A stretch of DNA of 64,000 bases from Promethearchaeota archaeon (GTDB taxonomy: Archaea; Asgardarchaeota; Lokiarchaeia; Sigyniarchaeales; SOKP01): assembly GCA_019058445.1 (NCBI GenBank), contig JAHPZA010000010.1:636035-700034 (forward strand), in the 5' to 3' direction. This document shows, piece by piece, positions 37,008 through 46,011 of this stretch (position 1 is its first letter; every line of letters starts with the position of its first letter). The notes beneath the pieces were generated by a model that did no database searches, was not told the DNA's origin, and saw only the letters and a list, made by a program, of their open reading frames with translations. The position numbers and the translations under genes were made by a program.

Positions 37008-38507
37008 TTGAGTAAAAAAATCGTTTTTATTGGTCCTCCCGAAGCTGGAAAAACTACTCTCAGAAAAATTTTTTTTGAAGGAGAAAATCGCAAAGAGCTC
37101 TTAGAACATGCATTAGAGCCTACCCATGGGCAAGAAACAATTATAGTTAAATTAAAGCAGGACATCGGAGTTTTCGATTTAGCGGGGCAAGAAAACCAAA
37201 GATGGTTTGAAACTGAAGATAAATCCATCTTTGATAATACCGAAATACTTATTGTAGTAATTGATATTACATCACCGATGCAAGAAATATTAGAGTTTAT
37301 CACAAAAATTATAAATATTAGAGATGAATTAACGCCCTCCTCATTTATTTTTTTATTATTACACAAAAAAGATTTACTTACTCGTGAAAAAATTTCTGAC
37401 ATCAAATTAAAACTTATACGAGAATTAAGAAGAATTTCCCGATTGAAAATTGCCTTTACTAGCATTAAGAAGAAGTATTTTCTTGAAACTCTTTCTTTAT
37501 TTATGGAAATACTAAAACTATGTACTTCAATGATTAGCGGTAAAGAAAGAAAAAATTTAGATTTAGTAGAGGACTTAATAAATATTCTTTATTTAATCAA
37601 TAAAGATGTTGTTATTTCTAAATCTGATTTATCTAATATGTTTAAATTAGATGAAAAAGCCTTAGATAATTTAATAATAATCTTAGAAAAGAAGAATTAT
37701 ATTAAAATTACAAAAACACATGATTATCCATTATACAGTTTAACTGACCAGGGTAAGCTGTATTTTGAAGAAATTTTAAAAGAATTTACTGAAGAGGGAT
37801 TTAAATTAGAAACTTGCTTATTTGAAACAAAAATGGAAGAGAAAAGTGCGCCACCTTTTCTAGGATTTATGATTGCTGATAAGGATGGAAAAACTTTACT
37901 AACTTCCGAGGTCTATGAAGGAGTTTTTAATGATTTTTTTCAAACTAAGAATGATGAGATGCAACCAGATCATGACCTGATTCCTATGTTTATAAATGCT
38001 TTAGAAAAATTTTCAACAGAGATTAACATTAAAGATTTATCAGGATTTAAGTTAAAAGGAACAAACATTAAAATGCAAACCTTTCGGTATGACTTGATTA
38101 CTGTCACCCTATTTATGAACGCAGATACTAATATAAAATCGCCTAAAGATGAAATAAATACATGGTTTAATAATCTTTTTACTACACATGAAAAAAAATT
38201 TGAATATAGTATTTTAACTGGAGATATAAGTCAGATAGTTCAAATTCATAATGATGGAACAAATTGGTTAAAAAAATTAAATGAAGAATATAAAGAAAAG
38301 GCGATAAATCTACAGATTTTTGATTTCAGACAAGCTACCGATTTATATGAGAAATTGGAACATATTTCAAGTCGAGTTAAAGTTTCTCATTCTATTCTTA
38401 TTCAAAAAATTAAAAATTTAAAAAACAATCTAATGAAAGCCATATATGCTGAAGATTTTCAAGAAATACGCGAGATAGCTAAAACTTCCAGTGATTTAAA
38501 AATATAA
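37008..38507 (+). CDS. Rag/Gtr-like GTPase with winged-helix and longin-like domains (paralogue C)
   Basis: Third member of the family seen at 25126 and 28094. The GTPase has G1 GPPEAGKTTLRKIFF, PTHGQE, G3 FDLAGQENQRWF and a Rag-type G4 LHKKD. A winged helix follows at about 185-260 (DLSNMFKLDEKALDNLIIIL), a longin-like domain at 285-400 (PPFLGFMIADKDGKTLLTSE) and a helical C-terminal hairpin. The start is a TTG giving MSKKIVFIG, matching the start of the 28094 copy. A different Rag-like gene follows on the same strand after about 180 nt. All motifs needed for GTP binding are kept. Confidence 0.88.
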   Translation: MSKKIVFIGPPEAGKTTLRKIFFEGENRKELLEHALEPTHGQETIIVKLKQDIGVFDLAGQENQRWFETEDKSIFDNTEILIVVIDITSPMQEILEFITKIINIRDELTPSSFIFLLLHKKDLLTREKISDIKLKLIRELRRISRLKIAFTSIKKKYFLETLSLFMEILKLCTSMISGKERKNLDLVEDLINILYLINKDVVISKSDLSNMFKLDEKALDNLIIILEKKNYIKITKTHDYPLYSLTDQGKLYFEEILKEFTEEGFKLETCLFETKMEEKSAPPFLGFMIADKDGKTLLTSEVYEGVFNDFFQTKNDEMQPDHDLIPMFINALEKFSTEINIKDLSGFKLKGTNIKMQTFRYDLITVTLFMNADTNIKSPKDEINTWFNNLFTTHEKKFEYSILTGDISQIVQIHNDGTNWLKKLNEEYKEKAINLQIFDFRQATDLYEKLEHISSRVKVSHSILIQKIKNLKNNLMKAIYAEDFQEIREIAKTSSDLKI

Positions 38508-38684
38508 TTAATGAAAATAGCCATTTCTTTCTAATCATATTTAAAAAGAAGGTTAATTTGCATAAAAATTTGAAATGAACTTCCAAAAAAATTCGATATA
38601 AAAAAGTTTATAATAATGCAGTTTTATCTGATAAGTAGTTTATACATTTTTTATATAATTAATGTACCTATAGAGTGAAAAAAA

Positions 38685-39932
38685 GTGTTAAAAGAAGTAA
38701 AATTGGAGAAAATCTCAAAATTGTTAGATCCTGATGTAGTAAATATTAAAACAATTAATCAAGTTGGTAAATTACCAATCTCTTCTTTAAAATTCCTATC
38801 TCTCCAAGATGAAGTTATAATTAAAGACTTATTGGGAGTTTCAAAGATTGCAGATTGTATTAAATTGGATAGGCAAAACCCTTTTAAAAAAATAAGTAGA
38901 TCGAAGCAAAAAAAGGCTAAACTTTCAAAGATTATCAAAGAAGACCTTGAGTTTGAAGAAAAAATCAAACAAGCCATAACTATGAGTTTTATTATACAAA
39001 AAATAATGAGAGAATCAGCTACAAAGAAGAAGAAAGATCAAAAAATTATTGTTGTTGGACTAAATAACGCTGGTAAAACAGCTATTTTATCTCAATTTGG
39101 AGGTAAGTTAGGGATTAAAGATCTTGCTTTACTAAAACCAACCAGGGGAGTACATCGACAAGAAATTAGCACAAAAGATTTAAATCTTCATATATGGGAT
39201 TTTGGAGGGCAAGAGGATCACAGGAAAGAATATCTTGACACGCCTGAAGAATATTTTTTTGGGATAGACTTGATCATATATGTTATTGATATTCAAGACA
39301 CTGAGAGATATGATGAGAGTATTAAGTATTTTAAAAATATTATTGAAAATGTAATAAAATTAGAAGAAACTGCCCATGTTTCAATATTTATCCATAAGGT
39401 GGACCCAGATATTAGAGATGACAATGAAGTTTTACTTAATGTTGAATTGGTAAAAGATTCAATTAGAACCATTTTTCAAAATGTACAGCTCAATTATGAT
39501 ATATACTTAACATCGATTTTCTCCATGATTTCAAGAGAACCTCAGTTCTCTAAATTTATTAAAGATGTTATGGCCGATACTGCTAACCTAACAGATCCTA
39601 CAGCCCTTAAAGTGAGTGAGTTGGGGAATATAATAGAGAAGGCGCTTAATGCTGTAATTCAGCTAAGTTCAGGTATGGTGGCCCTCGAGAAGAGGATAGA
39701 AAGCCTCGAACACCCGAGACGAGGAAGAACAACCAAAAAAGCAACTCAAGAGCAACTACCTACACCAGAAGTCTCAAAATCAGTAGTACCTCTACCACCA
39801 CCTCCCCCGCCACCAAAAGGAACTTCAGCTCCAGTTCCTCCGAAAGAAGGCCCTGGAGTAAGATCAGCATTGATGTCCGAGTTAAAGGATATTTTTGTTA
39901 AAAAAGGGATATATCGTGAATATGAGATGTAA
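38685..39932 (+). CDS. Rag-like GTPase with polyproline stretch and C-terminal WH2-like motif
   Basis: Residues 1-65 look like a small helical (helix-hairpin-helix-like) domain (LSLQDEVIIKDLLGVSKIAD). The GTPase (about 118-300) has G1 GLNNAGKTA, PTRGVH, G3 WDFGGQEDHR and the Rag-type G4 IHKVD. A coiled coil follows (MVALEKRIESLE). The tail is unusual: seven consecutive Pro at residues 371-377, more Pro (APVPPK), then VRSALMSELKDIFVKKG at about 391-407, which fits the WH2 pattern RxxLLxxIRxGxxLKK reasonably well. Polyproline followed by WH2 is the profilin- and actin-binding layout of WASP-family proteins. The start is a GTG. The GTPase is secure; the WH2 call is inference from pattern. Confidence 0.85.
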   Translation: MLKEVKLEKISKLLDPDVVNIKTINQVGKLPISSLKFLSLQDEVIIKDLLGVSKIADCIKLDRQNPFKKISRSKQKKAKLSKIIKEDLEFEEKIKQAITMSFIIQKIMRESATKKKKDQKIIVVGLNNAGKTAILSQFGGKLGIKDLALLKPTRGVHRQEISTKDLNLHIWDFGGQEDHRKEYLDTPEEYFFGIDLIIYVIDIQDTERYDESIKYFKNIIENVIKLEETAHVSIFIHKVDPDIRDDNEVLLNVELVKDSIRTIFQNVQLNYDIYLTSIFSMISREPQFSKFIKDVMADTANLTDPTALKVSELGNIIEKALNAVIQLSSGMVALEKRIESLEHPRRGRTTKKATQEQLPTPEVSKSVVPLPPPPPPPKGTSAPVPPKEGPGVRSALMSELKDIFVKKGIYREYEM

Positions 39933-39991
39933 GATCTTAAATAAAAGAATTTTACCTTTTTTAAATCTTGATTAATATACATAAATTAAAG

Positions 39992-40888
39992 TCAAACATT
40001 ACTCGAGACCTTGTTCAAGTTAGAAAAAATATAAATAATTTGAAGTCCATCATTAAATTTATTTTCAAAAATCTTTTTTTCTTCACTTTCTAAACCGAGT
40101 TTAAACCATTTAGCCCTATTAGTCAGATAAAATGAAAATGGTTCTAATATAGGATGTTCAATAAATCCCATATGTTCTAATCTTTTTAGATGATAACGGA
40201 CTTCCTTAGAGTTAAGTTTAAAATAATTTTCAATGTCATCATGATAATAATTTATTGAGGGTGTAACCTTTAGAATAATTGATAATTCGACTTTTAAATT
40301 GACAAAGTCTCTTTGACTAGGTTTAATCGAATTTTCATTGAATATCTCATTAAAAATATTAAAAAACACAGTATATGATTCAAAAAAAAAACCTTTTGTA
40401 ATAGATGTTTCATAGATCGGGATTAATCGTTTATTTAAATTTTGAAGTTGTAATTGTTTATATAAAAAATTAATAACAGTATGGGAATAAGTAGGAGTTA
40501 CTAGGTCTACTTTATGTAGTAAAACAACGAGATTACATGCATAAAGCTGTATTTGCTCCATTAAATTTAGGACTTTTTTAAAAAAATGCAACATTGATTC
40601 TAATGGACTAGTAATATCAAACACGCAAATAATAAGATTACTTCCTTTAAAAATGTCTGATTCTTTTAAAAACCATATCTCGTTTTCTTGACCAGCTAAA
40701 TCGAATATTCCAAGATCCCAAGTGAAGAGAGAAAATCTATTTGAATTTACTCCTTTTGTTGGTTCTATTGACTTTTGTAAAAGCTTAATAGGATTCGCCA
40801 TTTCAAAAAATACCTTTTCTATGGTGGTTTTCCCAGAATTTGGTGGTCCTATTAATGTAATTTTCCTCCTAATCGATTTTACTTTCAA
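39992..40888 (-). CDS. Rag-like GTPase with C-terminal winged helix
   Basis: The GTPase (residues 5-180) has G1 GPPNSGKTT, EPTKGVNS in switch I, G3 FDLAGQENEIWF and the Rag-type G4 LHKVD. A winged helix follows at about 205-260 (YFKLNSKEVRYHLKRLEHMGF), and a short helical tail ends the protein at 298 residues. It lacks the longin-like and hairpin domains of the 25126 family. Two dead relatives lie at 18686-19608 and 35470-35940, so this lineage has been copied and lost repeatedly. The start is a TTG. It is convergent with the polyproline GTPase gene, about 60 nt away. Confidence 0.87.
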   Translation of the reverse strand: MKVKSIRRKITLIGPPNSGKTTIEKVFFEMANPIKLLQKSIEPTKGVNSNRFSLFTWDLGIFDLAGQENEIWFLKESDIFKGSNLIICVFDITSPLESMLHFFKKVLNLMEQIQLYACNLVVLLHKVDLVTPTYSHTVINFLYKQLQLQNLNKRLIPIYETSITKGFFFESYTVFFNIFNEIFNENSIKPSQRDFVNLKVELSIILKVTPSINYYHDDIENYFKLNSKEVRYHLKRLEHMGFIEHPILEPFSFYLTNRAKWFKLGLESEEKKIFENKFNDGLQIIYIFSNLNKVSSNV

Positions 40889-41150
40889 GTTTTAAACCTT
40901 GTTATTTAAACTTTACTATAAAATGATCTAACATTATTATCTATAAATTTGATAATAAATTCAATTGTAAATATAATAGATCTCTTTTGAACAGTGATTT
41001 TGGTTAGCCTAAATTTTTATTTTTTATCTATTTAGACATAATAATTAACAAATTAAGCTTATTTAAACTTTTTCAACAACGTTCAAACATTAATTATAAG
41101 CGCTAATTATAAATATGAAAATTATGATTCAAATTCTTACTTAACTATTT

Positions 41151-43106
41151 TCATAGTTTTTTAGGTATAGAAAAAGTAAAAGTTGTACCAACTCCTAGAA
41201 CACTAAAAAATGTTATCTCACCTCCATGTAAATTAACTAATCTTTTAGTCAACGATAACCCTAATCCAGTACCAGGAACAGAACGAACATATGAGGAGTC
41301 AACCCTTTTAAATTCTTTAAAAATTAAGTCAAAATCTTTACGGGCAATTCCTATCCCATCGTCTCTTACTTTAATTAACCAATGATCATATTTTTCTTGA
41401 ACCACAATAGAAATAATTCCCTTCGCTGAAAATTTAATTGCATTACTTACAAGATTTAAAAGTATTTCTTTGAACCTTATAGGATCAGCAAATATTTCCT
41501 TCTCACTATCTAAACCTTTAATTTTAAATTTAAGACCTTTCTTTTTGTAAAGAGCCCTTACTGATGATTTGATCTGATTTACCATATTATTTAATGAAAA
41601 CTTTTGAATATTTAAGACTATTTGGCCAGCTTCAATTTTAGAGATATCTAAAATATGCTTTATCATATCAAATTGATATTCTGCTGATGACTTAATATCA
41701 TTAAGATATTCTAATTGCTCATCATTTAGTTCACCATATACCCCTTCTAATAGTAAATCTGTAAATCCGATAATGGCATTTAACGGAGTTCTTAATTCAT
41801 GAGACATCGTAGACATGAACTCTGTTTTAAATTGAGAAGATTTTAAGATTTGATCAAGGTATAACTTTTGTTGCTCGAGAGCATCATTTAATTCTTTTGT
41901 TCTATTTTGTACTTCTTTTTCTAATTCTTCCTTGAACTGTTGTTCCAAAAGTTCACCTTTTTTTTTTTCGGTTATATCTTGGAAGATAAATTGTAACAAC
42001 ATACGTTCTCCAATTTTAAATGAAGACGCTTGAAGATTAACCCAAATTGATCTAGAATCATTATTTTCGATTTGTATTTCAATTGGTTCGGGATATTCAC
42101 CTTTGAAGGAAGCTTGAAAAATCTGTTTAAAATAAGGTTTAATTTCATTGGGAAAAATTTCTGTTAAATCGTATATATTTTTGCCGATGAGATAATCCTT
42201 ATTAAAGCCTAATAATTTATTTGATGTAGTATTAGTATCAACAACTATTCCCTCAAAATCTATTAGTAGTATAGCGCTTGGGGAATTTTCAAATAAATTC
42301 TTGTATTTCTCTTCAGCTAATTTTCGTTCGGTAATATTTCGAAGTATAACTAACCATTTTAATTCACCTTTCTTGTTGTAATAGGTATTACCTCGACAAT
42401 CGAACCAAATCCAATTTTGATCTTTATGTTTAAATCGTAATTCGATTTTCTGCCCATCAATTTTAAATCTTTTATTAAAGGTATCAAGTGCAGTCTCAAT
42501 GTCATCAGGATGAATATAATTTAAAACTGAATTATCTATAACATCTTTTACACCATACCCTAAAAGTTTAAAAAAGATGTGTTCATTGATATATTCAAAT
42601 TCATATTCATCATTTAAGACATAAATCAAATCATTAACATTTTCTGTAATTCTACGGTAAGTCTCTTCACTTTCTAATAACTCTTGTTCAGCTTTTTTTT
42701 GATTAGTAATTTCTTTTAGAAACACCACAATTTTAAGATTCTTTTCTTTATCTTTAAATGACTTACCTCTTATTTCAAACCAAGGATATCCTCCATCTTT
42801 GTGTTTTAATCTTACTTGTAAAGGATTGGTATTACTTATAATTTCACATTTTGTAATATTTACATCATTATTAACATCATCAGGATGAACAAGAGATAAT
42901 AATGGATTTCCTATGATATCGTCTTTTGAATATCTTAAATTTTTCTCAAAGGCATATTCATTAATGAATTCAAATTCATAATCTTCATTTAAAATTGAAA
43001 TCAAATCATTGGTATTTTCAAATATAAATTTATATTTTTCATATAAATTAACAAAATCAGAAGCTTTCTCTTCAATTTTGTCTTTATCTTTAAAAGCCTC
43101 GTTCAA
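41151..43106 (-). CDS. Soluble triple-PAS histidine kinase
   Basis: Three PAS domains (about residues 20-135, 140-260 and 265-385), of which the first two are close copies sharing FEFINEYAFEK/FEYINEHIFFK and YIHPDD/LVHPDD motifs, are followed by a coiled coil. HisKA has His436 in MSHELRTPLNAIIGF, and the ATPase domain has SNAIKF, DDGIGIA and GTGLGLSLTKRLV. No membrane segment is seen. The kinase core is a close paralogue of those at 20601 and 29702. The start is a TTG. It stands alone, with a long spacer upstream. Confidence 0.93.
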   Translation of the reverse strand: MNEAFKDKDKIEEKASDFVNLYEKYKFIFENTNDLISILNEDYEFEFINEYAFEKNLRYSKDDIIGNPLLSLVHPDDVNNDVNITKCEIISNTNPLQVRLKHKDGGYPWFEIRGKSFKDKEKNLKIVVFLKEITNQKKAEQELLESEETYRRITENVNDLIYVLNDEYEFEYINEHIFFKLLGYGVKDVIDNSVLNYIHPDDIETALDTFNKRFKIDGQKIELRFKHKDQNWIWFDCRGNTYYNKKGELKWLVILRNITERKLAEEKYKNLFENSPSAILLIDFEGIVVDTNTTSNKLLGFNKDYLIGKNIYDLTEIFPNEIKPYFKQIFQASFKGEYPEPIEIQIENNDSRSIWVNLQASSFKIGERMLLQFIFQDITEKKKGELLEQQFKEELEKEVQNRTKELNDALEQQKLYLDQILKSSQFKTEFMSTMSHELRTPLNAIIGFTDLLLEGVYGELNDEQLEYLNDIKSSAEYQFDMIKHILDISKIEAGQIVLNIQKFSLNNMVNQIKSSVRALYKKKGLKFKIKGLDSEKEIFADPIRFKEILLNLVSNAIKFSAKGIISIVVQEKYDHWLIKVRDDGIGIARKDFDLIFKEFKRVDSSYVRSVPGTGLGLSLTKRLVNLHGGEITFFSVLGVGTTFTFSIPKKL

Positions 43107-43191
43107 GTTTTACCCATCTTAACAAGCTAATTGTGCTTGTAGTTAATTTTGAATCTTGTTTAGATAACTAAAATACAAGTATTGCTATTGT

Positions 43192-43423
43192 TTAAAAATT
43201 TAAGCTATGTAAATATTCAACAAATATTGAGTTTTCTTTAATAAAACATGGATTTTTATTACTTATACCAGATTCTACAACTTCAGCATTGAATTTTAAA
43301 TCTTTAGGGAAAATTATTATTCTTTTGAATTTTTAGATGATATTGAAGATAATCTAATCCATTTATGAATGCTTTTCGATCCATTTTCCTGCGTTCGAAT
43401 AATCTATATTCTTCTGACCACAT
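43192..43423 (-). pseudogene. Possible frameshifted remnant of a small gene
   Basis: Two overlapping minus-strand frames look protein-like: an ATG-started 39-codon piece (MWSEEYRLFERRKMDRKAFI, stop at 43304) and, one frame over, a continuation (PKDLKFNAEVVESGISNKNP) ending at 43192. A single frameshift near 43310 would join them into about 75 residues. No family is recognised. It may be chance in AT-rich DNA, so confidence is low. Confidence 0.25.
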
Positions 43424-43783
43424 GTTAAGATAATGAGTTATTTAATTACATTTTGCCAGAAATTCTTACAAACAAATTAAATCGAAATAAATAAAAAAGG
43501 GAAATTTGCTCACACATACAGATTGTAATATGATAATTGGATACAAATTGGATTTCACATTTAGTAAGTATTCTTTTACTCAGACATAATAAGGTTTTGA
43601 TTAAGTTCTTTAATTATCATATAATCATCCGATTTCTTCTTTTAAGGAGTCATATTTTATATATAAGATAGACCTTTTCTTAAAACCAAAATTTATAATT
43701 ATATAATTTTTTTTTAGATATAGGTTTCTCATAGTACTTTATTTTTATAAAAACATTCTAACTTTTTAGGAAAATAGGGAATA
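43424..43783. other. Intergenic spacer upstream of a histidine kinase
   Basis: This 360-bp AT-rich spacer holds no recognisable gene or RNA. A TATA-like stretch (TTTATAATTATATAA) near 43692-43706 lies about 80 nt before the kinase start and could be its promoter. Confidence 0.4.
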
Positions 43784-45841
43784 ATGAACGAATTAAAAGA
43801 ATTTTTTGAAGAGTATATTAAAAAGTTAAAAATTATAAAACAAAAACTCGAATACTATCAAGAAATAGAAAGATCTGATGAATATAATATAGAAGTCACT
43901 GAAATGATAAATGAAGCTATTGATTACACCTCTTTACCATTAAATATATTGAAGAAAAAACTTGAAAAAAATTCACAACAAATTGAACGAGTAATCGAAG
44001 AAAAATATAGATTTATCACTGAAAGCGTGAATGATGTCATTTCTGTTTTCGATAAAAATTTAAACCTTATATATATTAATAATGCTGCGCAAAGATTATC
44101 AGGATTTTCGAAGGATGAAGTGTTGGGCAGAAAACCTCAGGAATTTATGCATCCAAACGATATCAACCGAAGTATTAAAATATTTCAAGAAGCGCTAAAA
44201 ACCGGCGAGGGTCTTGGAGAATTTAGATTGAAGCGTAAGGATGGTTCCTATATATGGTTGGAAGTTAACGCCAGAATTGTTCACGATAAAAATGGAGAAA
44301 CAAACGCGATTTTGGTCTCTCGAGATATTACTAACCGAAAATTAATAGAAAAAAAATTAAAAGAATCCGAGGAAAAATATAAAATAATTACAGAACACGC
44401 AAATGATTTGATTTGTATTATTGATGAAAAATTTAAATTTGAATATATCAATGAAAATGTCCATGAAAAATTGTTAGGATATATAAATAAGGATATTATT
44501 GGTAAGCATGTAGGATTATTTATCCATCCTGATGATCTTAACTATGCTATTGAAAGTTTTCAGGATGCGATTCAAAATGGTGAATCTAAAGGAGAAATTC
44601 GACTTAGAAATAAAGAAGGAAGCTATATATGGATAGAATTTAAGGGAGAGCTTTTTATTGCTCGTGGTGGAAAAAGAAAAAACTTTTTAATTTCAAGAGA
44701 TATTACCGAACGCAAAAATGTAATGCAACAATTAAAAGAATCCGAAGAAAAATTCAGAGCTCTTTATGAAAAAACGTATTTAGCTATTCTTCTTATCACT
44801 ATAGATGGTACTATTCTTGATTGTAATCGATCTTTTGAAAAAACATTAGGTTTCACAAAGGAGGAAATCATTGGGAAAAAATATAAAGATATAGGTATTG
44901 TTCGCGAAAAATTAATTCCAATTCTGTTACGACGGCTTAAAACAGTCTCTAAAGGCGAGAAACTCCCCGTAGTAGAATTTAAAGTTAGAAAGAAGAATGG
45001 TGAAATGATTTGGGTAAGGATTAAATCAACTTTAGTGGATATTGGCATGAATTCATATATACAAATTGTCGGAGAAGATATTACTGAACTAAAGCAGGCA
45101 GAAAATCTTGTTAAAATGGAGTTAGAAAAATTAAAAGCACTTGATCAAGTTAAGAATGATCTCATAACCCGAATTTCACATGAAATAAAAACACCATTAT
45201 CCTTAATTTGCGGTGCTACAGAACTTCTATCCGATTATTATAACGAAATCCATGATGATAGAGCAAATGAAATCATAGATATTTTGAAAAGGGGAGGCCA
45301 TAGATTAAAACTTTTAGTTAAAAATTTAATTGATGCCTCTATACTCGAATCTCGTAATCTTAAATTGAAGGTTCAAAGAGAAAATCTCGTAGATATTATT
45401 AAGAATTGTATAGTTGAGATAAAATATTTCGCAGAGAAACGAAATCATTTTATAACCTTGGATTTTAAGGAAGATATTTTCTTAAACGTAAGTCGAGATA
45501 AAATAGAACAGGTTTTCATAAATATTTTGTTAAATGCTATAAAAAACACCCCCCCCAATGGGAGAATTTATATTAATATGAAGAAATATAACGGATATAT
45601 TGATATTGTAATCGCAGATACCGGTGTTGGATTATCTGAAGAAGAAAAACCGAAATTATTCAAAAAGTTTGGCAAAATCGAAAGATACGGAAAAGGATTG
45701 GATGTTGATACGGAAGGTTCTGGATTGGGGTTATATATCTCGAAAAAAATAGTTGGATTACATGGTGGAAAAGTATGGGTTGAATCTGAAGGGAGAAACA
45801 AGGGATCAACCTTTATCATTCGATTACCCGAAATAACTTAA
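43784..45841 (+). CDS. Soluble triple-PAS histidine kinase, divergent core
   Basis: An N-terminal helical segment (residues 1-75) precedes three PAS domains (about 80-200, 205-325 and 330-445). The first two carry the same MHPNDI/IHPDDL motif and the SYIWLE/SYIWIE segment. HisKA has His466 in ISHEIKTPLSLICGA, unlike the other kinases here. The ATPase domain has LNAIKN, DTGVGLS and GSGLGLYISKKIV. No membrane segment is visible. The different HisKA sequence means it was acquired or diverged separately from the three-paralogue group. The ATG start follows a long AT-rich leader. Confidence 0.92.
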   Translation: MNELKEFFEEYIKKLKIIKQKLEYYQEIERSDEYNIEVTEMINEAIDYTSLPLNILKKKLEKNSQQIERVIEEKYRFITESVNDVISVFDKNLNLIYINNAAQRLSGFSKDEVLGRKPQEFMHPNDINRSIKIFQEALKTGEGLGEFRLKRKDGSYIWLEVNARIVHDKNGETNAILVSRDITNRKLIEKKLKESEEKYKIITEHANDLICIIDEKFKFEYINENVHEKLLGYINKDIIGKHVGLFIHPDDLNYAIESFQDAIQNGESKGEIRLRNKEGSYIWIEFKGELFIARGGKRKNFLISRDITERKNVMQQLKESEEKFRALYEKTYLAILLITIDGTILDCNRSFEKTLGFTKEEIIGKKYKDIGIVREKLIPILLRRLKTVSKGEKLPVVEFKVRKKNGEMIWVRIKSTLVDIGMNSYIQIVGEDITELKQAENLVKMELEKLKALDQVKNDLITRISHEIKTPLSLICGATELLSDYYNEIHDDRANEIIDILKRGGHRLKLLVKNLIDASILESRNLKLKVQRENLVDIIKNCIVEIKYFAEKRNHFITLDFKEDIFLNVSRDKIEQVFINILLNAIKNTPPNGRIYINMKKYNGYIDIVIADTGVGLSEEEKPKLFKKFGKIERYGKGLDVDTEGSGLGLYISKKIVGLHGGKVWVESEGRNKGSTFIIRLPEIT

Positions 45842-46011
45842 GCGTTTACTCATTTCTTTTCAGCCTTAAGAATTGAAATACCAAAGTTACTACCTTTTGT
45901 ATAATCATCTTAAACTTTGTCTTCTATCTAAATTTAATAAAAAAGCGAACTCGTGCTTAAATCAACATAAGGATACAGATATTTTGCAGCAAAAGAAAAA
46001 AAATTAAGAGA

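Noticed and set aside
39746..39982. Minus-strand ORF with a polyglycine stretch
   Set aside because: It is antisense to the polyproline tail of the GTPase gene; the Gly run is just the complement of the Pro codons.
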